NCBI GenBank assembly: GCA_034231615.1
Contig: CM067298.1
Coordinates: 27,063,196 to 27,127,195 of the forward strand
From: Meghimatium bilineatum
Lineage: Eukaryota > Mollusca > Gastropoda > Stylommatophora > Philomycidae
DNA: 64,000 nucleotides
Reading direction: 5' to 3'
Shown here: positions 11,465 to 21,778 of the stretch, one piece after another
How the letters are laid out: the number at the start of each line of letters is the position of its first letter
How positions within the stretch are numbered: position 1 is the stretch's first letter
Notes under the pieces: generated by a model
Seen by the model: the letters and a program-made list of their open reading frames with translations, nothing else
Database searches by the model: none
Told to the model about the DNA's origin: nothing
Made by a program: the position numbers and the translations under genes

Positions 11465-11825
11465 AATTGAGGAATTCGGTGATATTCTAAACATGAATAT
11501 ACCCAATTGGGCTCTGTATCTTTTCTCACATGTAAACACAGCAGGGTCGTGAAATTTAGAAGATGGTCTCATAGAAGTCACAACAAATGAAGAACTAAAT
11601 ATAAAATATAAAAGTTTTGGCTTCAGAAATCAATACTGACACTGATTATTGGAAAATAGTGCAGAAATTATGAATTGCATTTCCATCTTCTCATTTGGTT
11701 GAACGTGGGTTTAGTGTTGTAGCGAATTTATTATCGAAGAAAAGGAACCGATTGCATATAACTGAGCGTTTCGATTTACGAATGTCTTGTAACGAAATTA
11801 AAACCCAATTTTAACAAAATTTTAA
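11465..11825 (+). pseudogene. hAT transposase C-terminal remnant
   Basis: The forward strand reads DILNMNIPNWALYLFSHVN, then LIEVTTNEELNIKYKSF, WKIVQKL, IAFPSSHLVERGFSVVANLL, SKKRNRLHI and DLRMSC. The FPSSYL-x-E-x-GFS-x-LL-x-KKRNRL string is the diagnostic C-terminal dimerisation region of ZBED5/FAM200-type hAT transposases. Two or three stops or shifts interrupt it. It lies directly after the Tc1 fragment and may be the 3' half of a hAT that starts near 10285. Confidence 0.75.
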
Positions 11826-11830
11826 AAATG

Positions 11831-12294
11831 CGCCAGGCTCCTCATTCACATTAAATTGTTATTCTTGCTTTATAATTTTACTTTATAAGTTAGACATAAA
11901 CAATTTTGTAATATTTTTTTATAGTGTTTTACTTATTACAATAAAATTCTTACTACTGTAATTCAACCTCTTAATATGTATTCCGAAATTTCATATTTAA
12001 CCCTTTGTATGAAGCTATATAATATTATTAGAATATGCACTTTACAATCTTTCACATGGGTTATGTTTCATCAAAATCGGTATATCAATAACTGTGTTTA
12101 ATGGCATCTTCTTCTCGTTCGGAGTTTAACGTGTCTACATATCAAGTTCGTTTTATTTATAAATGCCGCTGTATTTGAAATATTCTCATTGTTCTCATGT
12201 AGGATTCTTTGGACATATTTCTCTGTGTGTCGGTGTTAGAGTAATGTTAGAGTAATAACAGTTTAGAGTAATGCATGATATGTTCCGTGATCTG
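11831..12294. other. no recognisable feature
   Basis: AT-rich sequence that may include the 3' part of the preceding hAT. No terminal repeat is seen. Confidence 0.4.
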
Positions 12295-12480
12295 TGCTAC
12301 CTGTCCATATAGATACAGAGGTGATGGAACCAGTCTTAGTCTGTTTAAGTGGCTGTTTAGTCTACTGTGTCATGTCCTAATGTAGAAGATGATAACCTGC
12401 TCAGCTCTGTCAAGGATGCGATAGTTTTCTTTTGGGTGGTTGACTGTCTTAATAGCTTTGATGATGGTCGTCTTTTCCTA
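12295..12480 (-). pseudogene. LINE RNase H C-terminal remnant
   Basis: The reverse strand gives AIKTVNHPKENYRILDRAEQ, then VIIFYIRT and HSRLNSHLNRLRLVPSPL. The pattern LDRA-x-QVIIFRLRTGH-x-RL-x-x-HL is the end of the RNase H region and start of the zinc-knuckle tail in I/Jockey-type LINEs. One stop replaces the G of RTGH. It is a short relic on the same strand as, but probably not contiguous with, the RNase H at 12926-13435. Confidence 0.55.
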
Positions 12481-12509
12481 GTAGGTGATTTCGTGGTATT
12501 TTTGTTCAT

Positions 12510-12925
12510 GTGTTGCTAAATCATTTGCCAGAATATCTATCTCTACTTTTTTTTCCTTTCATTTATGGGACAGATCTTCTTGACATCTGTGATATGGTGA
12601 AATACTTATTTTGTACCTTTTCCAGAGCTTGTAGATGGGAATTGGCTGAAGTTTATATTGTTGCTTCGTATATTACTGGTCTAATTGCACATACATATAC
12701 CTTCTTTAAGGTTGCTGCATTACACCCCCCCCCTTTTGCAGATTGTACCTGCCAATTTCCTCAGGTTGATATGTCTTTCTTGCCTATGCCTCTATTTTTA
12801 AAATGTGAGGCCTTCATTTCAGTCTCTTATCTAGTTAGTTAGTTAGTCGTTGGATCATCGTCACTGTACTCCAGACAAGTCCATAGGTGATCAGATCTCT
12901 CCTTTAGTGTAGCCGCCATTACACG
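12510..12925. other. no recognisable feature
   Basis: An open forward frame here (12510-12842) has no recognised motif and overlaps a C-rich run at 12725. I do not support it as a gene. Confidence 0.35.
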
Positions 12926-13435
12926 TTAACTGACAGTCCCAGTACGCAGCTGATTGACCATCATTCTTTCTTGACCACGAAACCGCTCCTTTCTATCGAC
13001 ACCACATTTCAAACACAATTCCTTTATTCTAGTCATGGAACAAGATTCATCGTCACTTATGCAGTCATTTGCTCGTTCGTTTTCCCGTAGGGCGTTCAAA
13101 ATGTCTGCTCGATCCATCGCTCCACCAACAGCCGTAGTAGCAGCGTGTGCGGCCAACCTATCTGCTCTCTCATTACCCTGGACTCCCGCATGTCCCGGCA
13201 CAAAAATGAAAGTCACTTTACGCATACAGGAATTCCTCACTGCATCCAACCACTGTTCCCGAATGTATCCCGCCTGAACTTTCAAAATCATGCTTATCGA
13301 ATCACTGAGTATGCAGGCATGCTCGCAGATAGTCTGCAAGCAGAGCCTTTGCAAAGCTTTTGTTACTGCCAAAATCTCCATTGTCATGCTGCTTGTCGTC
13401 TGATCGAATGCACCACATTCATCTCTGATGGTTTC
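12926..13435 (-). pseudogene. LINE RNase H domain
   Basis: An open reverse-strand frame of about 170 codons. It begins after a stop at 13436-13438 with RDECGAFDQTTSSMTMEI, which supplies the catalytic Glu, and continues through LSDSISM (second acidic residue) and FIFVPGHAGVQGNERADRLA (conserved His and the last Asp). This is the RNase H domain of Jockey/I-type LINE ORF2. The N-terminal strand carrying the first catalytic Asp lies beyond the upstream stop. The frame ends prematurely after NQLRTG. Beyond that stop similarity continues as ATLKERSDHLWTCLE, so a frameshift or nonsense change broke an originally longer protein. It is one of the best-preserved coding stretches here. Confidence 0.85.
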
Positions 13436-13734
13436 TTATCTAGTGAGATGCCCAAGTACCCGTTCCTTTTCTATATGTTATTTTCTGCTTTGTGTATTTT
13501 CTTGTTGGCGATCTTTAGATGTTATTCAACACACAACCAAGTCATCAGCATACATGGAAACTGAAAAGGCATAAGCAGTAATGTATCATTTGTTGCTATT
13601 AACGTCGAAAATATCAAACGTCTTGAACGTGGAAAACTGTTATAATGAGGGGGTGGGTCGGGGGTGGAGAGGTACGTTATAAGATTTGTGTCTTACAAAG
13701 TGGGCAGAGGCCTTCAAAAATGTTTGAGAATCTA

Positions 13735-13735
<1 letters not shown>

Positions 13736-13795
<60 letters not shown>

Positions 13796-13809
13796 GGTGT
13801 GTGTGTGTG
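13736..13809. repeat. (AT)n(GT)n compound microsatellite
   Basis: About 46 bp of AT dinucleotides run into about 28 bp of GT with one interruption. It abuts the YGSETWT end of the antisense RT fragment, whose last codons read into the CA repeat on the reverse strand. Confidence 0.95.
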
Positions 13810-14588
13810 GTTTTTGTCCATGTTTCTGAGCCATAAATTAATATAGATAGAATCGATGTAGAATTTTATAACAGCCATTTTAGTTTGACTCTTATTTGCT
13901 TAAATGTCCATATTTTCCTTATGTTATTGAAAGTATTTTTAGCCACTCATATTCTCCTTATTTCTGTTTCACATCTATCATCATTTATGATTAAATGTCC
14001 AAGATATTGGTAATAATATAGTTGTTGTAGTATCTCGCAAGGTACTTTTAGTTTAACGTCTGTTTTTTTCTGTGATTTTGCGTATTGTCATGATCATGTT
14101 TGCTATTGGATGTTTAACATGGACACTAAATAAACAATTAGAAGACAAAATTGATGCCTTTGAGATGTGGGTATATAGAAGAATAGGGAGAACATCATGG
14201 AAAGAGAAGAAAACAAATAAAGAGGTGCTAAAGACACTTAATATGAAGAAAGAACTACTAAGAGAAATAAAGATCAGGCAAATAAAATACTTTGGACACA
14301 TTAAAAGACATGTCACCCTATTGAAGACCTTACTTGAGGGTAAAGTCAAAGGGAAGCGAGCAAGAGGTAGGCAGAGATACAAGTGGGAGAGTAACATTAC
14401 ACGATGGACAGGTTACAGTCTAGCAGAGTGCACCACCAAGACAAGAGACAGGAGATGTTGGAGATACGTTGCAGCCAACCTTCGTTGCGGAGACGGCACT
14501 TGATGATGATGATGATTGGATGTTTATATCTAATCCATATTTACATGCACAATATTTATGCTTAAAATGTCATTGATGATAGAGTGTC
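13810..14588 (-). pseudogene. LINE reverse transcriptase fragment, split by a later LINE
   Basis: On the reverse strand, sequence before and after the insertion at 14117-14514 reads as one RT segment. Upstream pieces give DINIQ, IMTIRKITEKNRR and LKLKV. Then follow YQYLGHLIINDDRCETEI, VAKNTFNNIRKIWTFKQ and a terminal YGSETWT. These are the thumb-region landmarks (K-x-EYLGS, EI-x-x-RI-x-x-A, YG-x-ETWT) of RTE/Jockey-like RTs. Several stops and shifts are present and the YADD core is missing. The 35-bp minisatellite begins exactly where it ends on the right. Confidence 0.65.
14117..14514 (+). mobile_element. 5'-truncated LINE insertion with 12-bp TSD
   Basis: ATTGGATGTTTA occurs at 14105-14116 and again at 14515-14526, bracketing a 398-bp insert. 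The insert encodes an almost intact RT tail: TWTLNKQLEDKIDAFEMW, then RRIGRTSWKEKKTNKEVLK, YFGHIKRH, LLKTLLEGKVKGKRARGR, YKWESNITRW, LAECTTKTRDRR and RCGDGT. It stops at TGA and continues as (TGA)n, the family's 3' tail. One 12-bp duplication, a 5' truncation and a simple-repeat tail are the full signature of target-primed reverse transcription. The reading frame stays open for about 130 codons, so this is a young copy. Its target is an older antisense RT. Confidence 0.9.
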
Positions 14589-14872
14589 ATTTCCACATCG
14601 AAGGCATCTAACAAATTCATTACATTTCCACATCGAAGGCTTCTAATAAATTTATTACATTTCCACATCGAAGGCATCTAATAAATGTATTACATTTCCA
14701 CATCGAAGGCTTCTAACAAATTTATTACATTTCCACATCGAAGGCTTCTAACAAATTTATTACATTTCCACATCGAAGGCTTCTAATAAATTTATTACAT
14801 TTCCACATCGAAGGCTTCTAACAAATTTATTACATTTCCACATCGAAGGCATCTAATAAATTTATTACATTT
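14589..14872. repeat. 35-bp minisatellite, 8 copies
   Basis: Unit ATTTCCACATCGAAGGCTTC followed by TAACAAATTTATTAC. Copies differ at two sites (GGCTTC/GGCATC and AACAAA/AATAAA) in an irregular order. Confidence 0.95.
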
Positions 14873-14979
14873 ACCGACAGTTAATATATTAATATTATCA
14901 CCGGACATGTACTTTCTCATTACTTAGAGTTTTCAACTCAGCATAATCTTCCTTAGGCTAGGCACTGGTTCAGAGTTGC

Positions 14980-15256
14980 AGGACGACCGTGTGTTGCTGG
15001 GGCCCGAAAGGTTAGCAAAGAATAGCAACACTGTTTACCTTCCACGCATGTCGTAAAAGGCGACAAAGGAGGTTATGGGATGGAGTTGGCTGTCCCATCC
15101 CATATAGGGCCAGTGACACAAAACCATGCTGAAGTCGGATGTGTCAGGCCGAAGGCGCAGATATCGCAACAATTCTTTAAACCATGACACAACGCATTCC
15201 GTTCTCCGGTCTACATCCTGCAGGAGTTTGAGAACGAACGCAAAAGAAGAAGACGA
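14980..15256 (+). mobile_element. SINE-B copy with 8-bp TSD
   Basis: A 277-bp member of the SINE-B family, well preserved through GGGCCCGAAAGG, GCATGTCGTAAAAGGCGAC, CTGTCCCATCCCATATAGGG, GGATGTGTCAGGCCGAAG, TTCCGTTCTCCGG, CATCCTGCAGGAG, GAGAACGAACGC and the (GAA)n tail. The flanks carry AGAGTTGC at 14972-14979 and 15257-15264. It lacks the short CTAATCTG segment seen before the final CAGGAG in other copies, a small internal deletion between direct repeats of CTG. Confidence 0.85.
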
Positions 15257-15264
15257 AGAGTTGC

Positions 15265-15725
15265 TTCATTCTTTTCTCGAAGTTGAAAGTTAATTTTTCG
15301 GTTGATCAAAAGATTGATCATAAAAGCCTCCTGGATAGTTTCATGCACAGGAAATGACAACTAGAACAAATTGGGGAAAATAAAGATAAACAGTGTATGT
15401 TTTTGTCCTCATCATTCGTAAACATATAGGCATGTACTCGAAATATATTCTGAAAAAATTAACGCTAGGACTGAGTATAGATTGACGAATAGTAATTAAG
15501 GTTCTATATGCCAGTTTGATTGGCTGAAACTGAAAACGACTTGTAAATGCTAATGGTGCTGGTCATTAAAGACAGAACACAAATATCGATTGTACATCAA
15601 TATGCAGAATGTGAAACAAACAAAAACAAACAACCGGTGATCGCTACACAAAAAGACCAGCAATCGTTAAATTTAAAAGCGCGGATGTATAGTAGAAAAA
15701 GTTCAAACGTTTGCATATCTTCGAC
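15265..15725. other. no recognisable feature
   Basis: No family motif on either strand. An 83-codon forward frame at 15547-15798 is mostly unremarkable and runs into the next SINE. Confidence 0.4.
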
Positions 15726-15727
15726 AC

Positions 15728-16788
15728 TGCCATTTGTTGCCGGTACAGAAAAGGGAGTAAAGAACATAAACCTTGTTTACAATTCGAACATGTCGTAAGA
15801 GGCGACTAAGAAGGTTATAGGAATGGATTTGACTGTCAGATCTTACATAGGGTCAAAATGTCCCAGAAACCAAGCTGAAATCGGATGTGTCAGGCGGAAA
15901 AGCGCAGATATGCGGCAAAACCTTAAACCATAACAAAACGCATTCTATTCTCAGTACAACATCTAATGACAAAATCTTAGGACAATATCTCAGGACAACA
16001 TTTTAGGACAACATCTCAGGACATCATCTCAGGGCATTATCTTAGAACATCTTAGGAAAATATCTCAGGACAATATCTCAGGACAACATCTTAAGAAAAC
16101 ATCTTAGGACATCATCTCAGGACAACATCTTAGAACAATATCTTAGGACAACATCTTAGGACAACATCTTAAGACATCTCAGAACAATATCGCAGGACAT
16201 CTTAGGACAACATCTTAGGACAACATCTTAGGACAACATATCATTACATCTTCTTAGGACAATATCTCAGGACATCTTAGGGCATCTCAGGAAAATATCT
16301 TAGGACATCTCAGAATAAAATAACAGGACAACATCTCAGGACAACGTCTTAGGACACCATCTCAGGACAATATCTCAAGACAAGATCTTAGGACAATATC
16401 TCAGGACAACATCTCATAGCAATATCTGAGGACAACATATCAGGACAACATCTCAGGAAACATCCCAAGAATCTTAGGACACCATCTCAGGATAAGATCT
16501 CATGACAACATCTTAGGACACCATCTCAGGATAAGATCTCATGACAACATCTTAGGACACCATCTCAGGATAAGATCTCATGACAACATCTTAGGACACC
16601 ATCTCAGGATAAGATCTCATGACAACATCTTAGGACACCATCTCAGGATAAGATCTCATGACAACATCTTAGGACACCATCTCAGGATAAGATCTCATGA
16701 CAACATCTTAGGACAACATATCATGACAACATCTCAGGACAACATCCTGCTAATCTGCAGGTGTTTGAGAACCAATACAGAAAAAAGT
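15728..16788 (+). mobile_element. SINE-B copy split by internal minisatellite
   Basis: The 5' three quarters of a SINE-B lie at about 15728-15957 (TGTCGTAAGAGGCGACTAAG, GGATGTGTCAGGCGGAAAAG, CGCATTCTATTCTCAG). The family's end resumes at about 16740 (CATCCTGCTAATCTGCAGG, TTTGAGAACCAATACAG). In other copies these parts are joined by CTCCGGACTACATCCTG. Here that junction is replaced by about 785 bp of a 13-bp repeat whose unit, ATCTCAGGACAAC, is a variant of the SINE's own sequence. The 3' (GAA)n tail is decayed. Confidence 0.8.
15958..16739. repeat. 13-bp minisatellite with 39-bp higher-order repeat
   Basis: Basic unit ATCTCAGGACAAC or ATCTTAGGACAAC, about 60 copies with irregular short deletions. 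From about 16474 to 16720 three variants (ATCTTAGGACACC, ATCTCAGGATAAG, ATCTCATGACAAC) form a regular 39-bp trimer repeated about six times almost without change, the youngest part of the array. Confidence 0.95.
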
Positions 16789-17402
16789 AATCTCTAGGAC
16801 ACATTCGATGTAATGATCTTCTAGGCAATATTTACTGTCAGTAGGTTTCCACTACTTTTTAAATGGCCCGGATGGATCAACCCTTGCGGCAGAAACTGAA
16901 TATGGTAACTTGTCGTAGAAACTTGCTGTGCTCCACACGCCACGGAGATGGACAAAAAATATAGTGTAAAAATGTACAATATAAGAATCAGTGGACAAAT
17001 CACGTGACAACAGTCCGACTTTTTAATTTCATATTGCACTGAGCTTCCGTTTCTTGAAGATATACAAAAAATGTGAATGAAGATACTGATCTAGCGATTT
17101 GCGCGCAACGGACTGGACAACCACACCCCCCCCACCTCAGTGTGTAGCGCGCATATCGACTGATAGGGGGTTCTTATTACTAAACGTATTGAACGTTGGC
17201 TGTGACGCAATATGTATTATTATCGGAATTTCGTTCCATTTAATTATATTAACTTATTGTTCCGTAGAAACCTGTCCACTGATTCGTGTATAGTGCCATA
17301 TATATTAGATATAGTCAATCATCAATCAGTTTTTTAAATCATCAAGATAACAGTACTACACAAACAGATGAATGAAAACAGGGAATATCGTAGAATGTAG
17401 CT
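16789..17402. other. no recognisable feature
   Basis: No supportable gene or repeat family. A C-rich run occurs near 17125. Confidence 0.4.
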
Positions 17403-17588
17403 TTATATATTCAGTTGTAGATTGTACAGCGAATATAGGTGATAAGGAAGATCATTGAGAAAGTCTATCTTTGCTAGGCGTTGATTTGGCATATGGACTA
17501 CATGACATGCCCAACGTAAATGTGTCTGCATCAGAACAGTGTTAATGCTAGGGATACCAGCGCTTTTACTGACTATCTGGCGTCTCAT
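17403..17588 (-). pseudogene. LINE RT tail fragment
   Basis: The 61-residue reverse-strand frame reads AGIPSINTVLMQTHLRWACH, then VVHMPNQRLAKIDFL. This matches the common LINE tail pattern (I-x-S-I-x-x-x-L-x-x-x-LRWAGHV-x-RM-x-x-x-RLPK-x-x-x-YGEL). G is replaced by C in LRWAGH, and YGEL has decayed to LNDL. Only the tail is present, so this is a truncated copy, related to the fragment at 5572-5706. Confidence 0.75.
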
Positions 17589-17705
17589 CTTCTCACCTCA
17601 TACTCAAAACTTTTCTGAGACAAGTTGTGTGAAAGTGACTTAGTTTTCTCACCTATAAACAGTCATCGTTTAACTGGAAGTACCCCTGTTCTAACTTACC
17701 ACAGT

Positions 17706-17885
17706 ATATTTCGTTAATGAAATTCATATCAGAGTCTGACTTTGACTGGAAAACGAGAAAATATTTAGTTCATTGTTGAAATTCATATCAGCGTCTGACT
17801 TTGACTGGAAAACGAGGAAGTATATAGTTCATTGATGAAATTCATATCAGAGTCTGAGACTTTGACTGGAAAACGAGGAAGAACA
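17706..17885. repeat. three copies of a roughly 59-bp tandem repeat
   Basis: GAAATTCATATCAGAGTCTG followed by ACTTTGACTGGAAAACGAG and TATTTAGTTCATTG occurs three times in tandem with few changes. Confidence 0.9.
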
Positions 17886-18221
17886 AGAAGAGTAAATACG
17901 ATCTGTTTTCCGGCTATGTCACGTTTAGTCACTTTAATGTGCAATAATATTTTGATGTCTCAGAACGTTGGTAACTCCTTCATACCACTTTCTTCTTGGT
18001 TTTCCTCTGCCTCATGTTGCGTGCTTTTGATAATGGCCAATATCTGTTTATTTTCATTAGGTGGCCGAACCATTTCAGTCTTCCGTGGACAACATCTAGA
18101 TATGAACAAATGAAAAACGAAACTACACCTATTAGAGTATCATCAAGGCAACAATAATCTATTAAGAAAAAAAATAAGTATAGGTTGTAATACATAATCT
18201 ATCTATCTATACACTGTGGCC

Positions 18222-18425
18222 CTTGTTTACCTTGCGGCGTCAGGGGTGGAAGAGTTCTTTGGAGATGACCTTCTTGTGTGCTGTTTGTAAGCTTGTTCCT
18301 GTGGCTTCTTCGATTTCTGTTATCCATCTTTTACATGGTCTGCCTCTGGCTTTATAGCTGTTATGTCTATGTGTCATGGCCATTTGTAGCATGCTGTCTG
18401 TCGGTAGTCTGGAAGCGATAATCAG
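18222..18425 (-). pseudogene. LINE 3' end (tail plus microsatellite)
   Basis: The reverse strand encodes SRLPTDSMLQMAMTHRHNSY, then KARGRPCKRWITEIEEATG and TSLQTAHKKVISKELFHP, followed by a stop, GCCGCAAGGTAAACAAGGGC and a (TAGA)n run at 18194-18212. The forward-strand fragment ending at 27525 has the same layout: RYSEGRPKGKPRKRWTTEI, SRKLFNP, stop, GGCAACAAAGGG and a (TAG)n run. These are two 3' ends of one LINE family with microsatellite tails. Only the last 60 codons are intact. Confidence 0.8.
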
Positions 18426-18959
18426 TAATAAATAATAAATCATATAAAGAGGGACAAATAACTATACGGTGGATGAGCATTTATCACGAGACAAACAACA
18501 TCACAAAAGAAAATAATGAATGACTAATAAATAAGCTATGATGCCCCACAAAGCTTTAGCGCAGGAGTCACTTGGAAGATGTATTAGAGTAAAGTAGTAA
18601 TGGGTAACGTGTGATATGGTGTATATTAATACAGATTCAAATAAAAACAATAATGCTCTGTTTATTGGGACGATCAAATGTCTCGACTATTGAACACGTA
18701 ACAATCAATATTTCTGCTATGGAAAAACAGATATTAGATGTAGCTACTTTCAAGTCTTTCTACAAAATAATAATGCGAACAGATAACCATACAGTGTCAC
18801 TTATCTTGGCTGATGAGATATATTACTTATTTGCCAGCCAATGAAAAGCATGGTAGAATTCAGACCAGCCACGGCAAGTGGCTCTGTTTGCTTATTGATA
18901 CCAACATATGCAACCCCTACATAGATATAACATTGTCTCAATGGACAGTAGTGTAATTT

Positions 18960-19035
18960 AGTTAGAATCTGGGACAGCCGTTGGGTAGTGTTTCAACCAT
19001 TTGCCTTGTATTCAAGAACTCACGAATTCGATACT
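18960..19035 (+). other. weak tRNA-like sequence
   Basis: GTTGGGTAGTGTTTCAACC and ACGAATTCGATACTGG lie at A-box to B-box spacing. The arms pair poorly. It may be the head of an old tRNA-derived SINE. Confidence 0.25.
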
Positions 19036-19254
19036 GGATCATGGCGTTTTATTTACTGATGCACTTTTTTCGAGATATTTCTTAATTATCTTTCGAATTT
19101 ATATATTTCTTTATTGATAGAGATACTGGCGGAAGAAATTTTGATGTATTGTAGATAGGTACGACGTACTTGTGGGAGTAGTCGAGTACAACCTATGTTA
19201 ATCGCTTTCGCCTTTTGACTCCATTTTAAGCTAAGATGATGTACATAGTATATT

Positions 19255-19320
19255 TTACAGGTTCAACTCATTACTTATAGGTTCAACTCATTACTTACAG
19301 GTTCAACTCATTACTAATAG
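19255..19320. repeat. 20-bp tandem repeat, 3 copies
   Basis: GTTCAACTCATTACTTATAG repeated three times with one or two changes. Confidence 0.85.
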
Positions 19321-20042
19321 ACCGTTCGTAATCTGTAACATGGTAGATGCACATGGCAGAGAAAAAGGTTCATCACGAGAAGATGTGGTTTATCTCTCGG
19401 TTCCATATCATAAAAAATGTCCAGGCAGCCAGAATCTGTCTTGGCCGTGCGCGAATATACTTAAAAAATAAAATAATGGGAGGAGTTTTAGCCCAGTAAT
19501 CTGTATTCGATTTCCTCTCAAAGAATGTCTTGCAGAAAGCACGTCCCCAATATTTTCAGGATGGATGATAGGAAACTGCCTTATCGATTACATCCACAAA
19601 TGCAAAGAAGGAAAAATGCACTTTAATAAAAGAAAACAAGTTTGGAAAGGGGTGTAGCCTATCTAAAAGTAACTGTCGATATTCTTCATAAATCTGAACA
19701 TGCAGCAAACTACAAGTAGTTTTCGTGTATCTGCCCATACAATGAACTGGGCAGTAGCTATCGTGTATCTGCACAGCGAACTATGAATAGTTTATATGTA
19801 TCTGCACATACAACAAACTACGAATAGTTTGTATGTATTTGCACATAAAACGAACTACGGGTAGATCTCGTGTGTCAACGAAAAAGGAGTAGTGTTTGTG
19901 TATCTGCACATAAAACGAACTACGAGAGCATGAAATGACTTATGAAGTGAAATTCACGAAGTACACCCAACATCAAGCATGCAACTACACAAGTTCTAAT
20001 CTTTTCAGATATTTGTGGTATCTTTATATAAATATACTCTAA
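19321..20042. other. irregular diverged repeat, no gene
   Basis: From about 19680 to 19930 the phrase GTATCTGCACATA followed by AAACGAACTACG and a GTAGTTT-like word recurs four or five times with heavy divergence, an old degenerate tandem repeat. No coding support. Confidence 0.4.
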
Positions 20043-20075
20043 GCCAGTGGTTCCCAAACGTTTCCCAACGTGTTT
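20043..20075 (+). other. possible hAT terminal sequence
   Basis: CCAGTGGTTCCCAAACGTTT is a textbook hAT end. No matching opposite end or transposase was found nearby, so this may be a solo end of a deleted element. Confidence 0.4.
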
Positions 20076-20149
20076 TGTGAATTCTAATTTGTATGTTTTC
20101 TTGTGTGCACATCATTACCCACTAGATTTAGTTATAGTCCGTCGTGTCT

Positions 20150-20576
20150 GAGTGAACCGATTATATAAACTATGGATGTGAAGTATGGACGGTATGCAAA
20201 AGAGCTAAGATGAACTAAAGGCCACTGACATGTGGTTTGTAAGAAAAGTGATGAAAATTCCATGGACAGCCAAGAAAACTAATGTTGAAATAATGCTCGG
20301 AAATGCTGGAGTAAAAGGAAAAATTATAGCAAATATGTTATAAGCAGTTAGTCAAGATGTTTACGGCACGTGATGAGAAAATTAAAACTTGAATATTTAG
20401 TAACCAGCGGAAAGATCAGAGGGAGAGACGGATTAAGATAAAAAGAGAAGTTGCTGGGTTGGTTATCACTTTGGCACGAGATAATCGAGATAATATCCTA
20501 CTGAATAATTAACAACACACGAGGCACAGAGTTGTGGAGAAACATGATCGCCTACGCCACTCGTAATGACACTTGA
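20150..20576 (+). pseudogene. LINE RT tail remnant
   Basis: Through several frame changes the forward strand gives INYGCEVWTV, then ATDMWFVRKVMKIPWTAKKT, NVEIMLGNAGVK, YLVTSGKIRGRD, GTELWRNMIAYATRN and a terminal stop. This follows the RT-tail order seen in other LINEs (YGCEVWT, K-x-x-EMW-x-x-RR-x-x-x-I-x-W-x-x-x-x-TN, LE-x-x-x-x-GK-x-x-GRRGR). The family differs from those at 14.1 and 54.0 kb. At least five stops or shifts make it a dead copy. Confidence 0.65.
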
Positions 20577-20639
20577 CTGGTTGATTGAATATAGTTTTGC
20601 TAGTCACTAGCAACAGACATAAGTTCCGAATTTATTCCG

Positions 20640-20800
20640 TCTAGCGATAAATATATGAACGTGAACTGTGCCGTTTCTTTCTCGTCTTGTGTTAGTTGTG
20701 TTATTGATAAAGTTCTTTTGATAGAAACGTTGTTATTTGTGTTTTATTACTGTATTACCAGTAACTAGCAAGTTTTTCATGTTTCGCCTTTCATACACAG
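20640..20800 (+). other. GAAACG-motif fragment
   Basis: ATTGATAAAGTTCTTTTGAT directly followed by AGAAACGTTG is a weak copy of the CTGATGAA-hairpin-GAAACG motif. It lies in pyrimidine-rich sequence as at the better copies. Low confidence. Confidence 0.3.
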
Positions 20801-21156
20801 AAGACTAACTTTCTGTGTTATTAAATACTCCGGTTTAACATGTCATATACACCTGTTTCTGTGATACCTGATTGTTCAACAATCACAAGCGGTTATGACT
20901 ATTTGTTACTTTCACTTTTAATATATTCAGTTATGTCCTTGACTATGAGTTCGTAAACCGTTAATAAGTTATATGTTGGTTCCAAAATTCCATGATCAAA
21001 CAGGCATAGTATGACTACTATCAGCGCCGTATTTAGACTTGATAACGCCCTAGGCTGTGTGAGATATGGGGCCCTTTATAAGTCCAGATATTATATGTCA
21101 GTGCCAAATATGATTTTTTTAGGCCCCCCACAAAGTGGAGGTCCTAAGCTATAGCT

Positions 21157-21778
21157 ACGCATGTGGTTGCATCTGTGGGTCTCATCAATGGCCCACTAGA
21201 GAAACCACCCATGCAACGGAAAACCTTAGTGGATGACGTGCCGTTATGTTGAGGTTATCTTCTTAGAGAAGCTTCATGGCACGTCATCTATACAATTGTG
21301 CATTTATTTTGTTGTTTAAATGTATTATATTTTGTTGTTTAAATGTGTTTCATGTTTACCTGAATATATATGTAGTTGGGAGGGAGCCAGAGATCTACTG
21401 TGCAGCACTGGGGAGGAGGAAACTGACAGCACTGTTTTTTCCTATGGCTTAGACCCATCACAGAGGCACAGTGACCCAGGACGTGACAATCCTTTTGACT
21501 TTAACATTTGGTTGCATGCCTGGAGCAATAGAGAAGTTTGGCCTAACCAGTAGTCAATTGGTGGCGGGGAATGAGCACAGCGAACCCTGTCTTGGCTGCA
21601 GTGGCTGGGAGCAGTGCATGGGTTGAAACTTACCTTCCTGGAGGTGTGATAGTTATTCTCTGGCTCTGTCCCGGTGTGGGCCGAAAATCCACAGACTTCC
21701 CAGCAATATAATGCCATTTAATGGCATTAGGTCAAAGGGCATGAGCCCATGGACCGCTGGATCAGCAACCAACCAACA
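21157..21778 (-). mobile_element. 622-bp retroposon-like repeat, copy 1 (11-bp TSD)
   Basis: AAGCTATAGCT at 21146-21156 and 21779-21789 exactly brackets a 622-bp unit. Another full copy lies in the opposite orientation at 24295-24918, and a partial copy at 28757-28895. In its own orientation it starts GTTGGTTGGTTGCTGATCC and ends CAACCACATGCGT. Flanking duplications differ in length between copies (11 versus 8 bp) and no terminal inverted repeat is visible, which suits LINE-mediated retroposition better than a DNA transposon. It contains short open frames but nothing recognisable as protein. Confidence 0.8.

Noticed and set aside
12510-12842. 110-codon forward frame as a host gene
   Set aside because: No recognisable domain, no neighbouring exon signals, and a homopolymer C run inside. 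It lies between two reverse-strand LINE relics.
13810-14514. Twin-priming 5' inversion of one LINE (reverse RT segment followed by forward tail sharing the YGxxTWT breakpoint)
   Set aside because: The 12-bp direct repeat ATTGGATGTTTA exactly flanks the forward part, and the reverse RT continues beyond it, so two separate insertions explain the data better.
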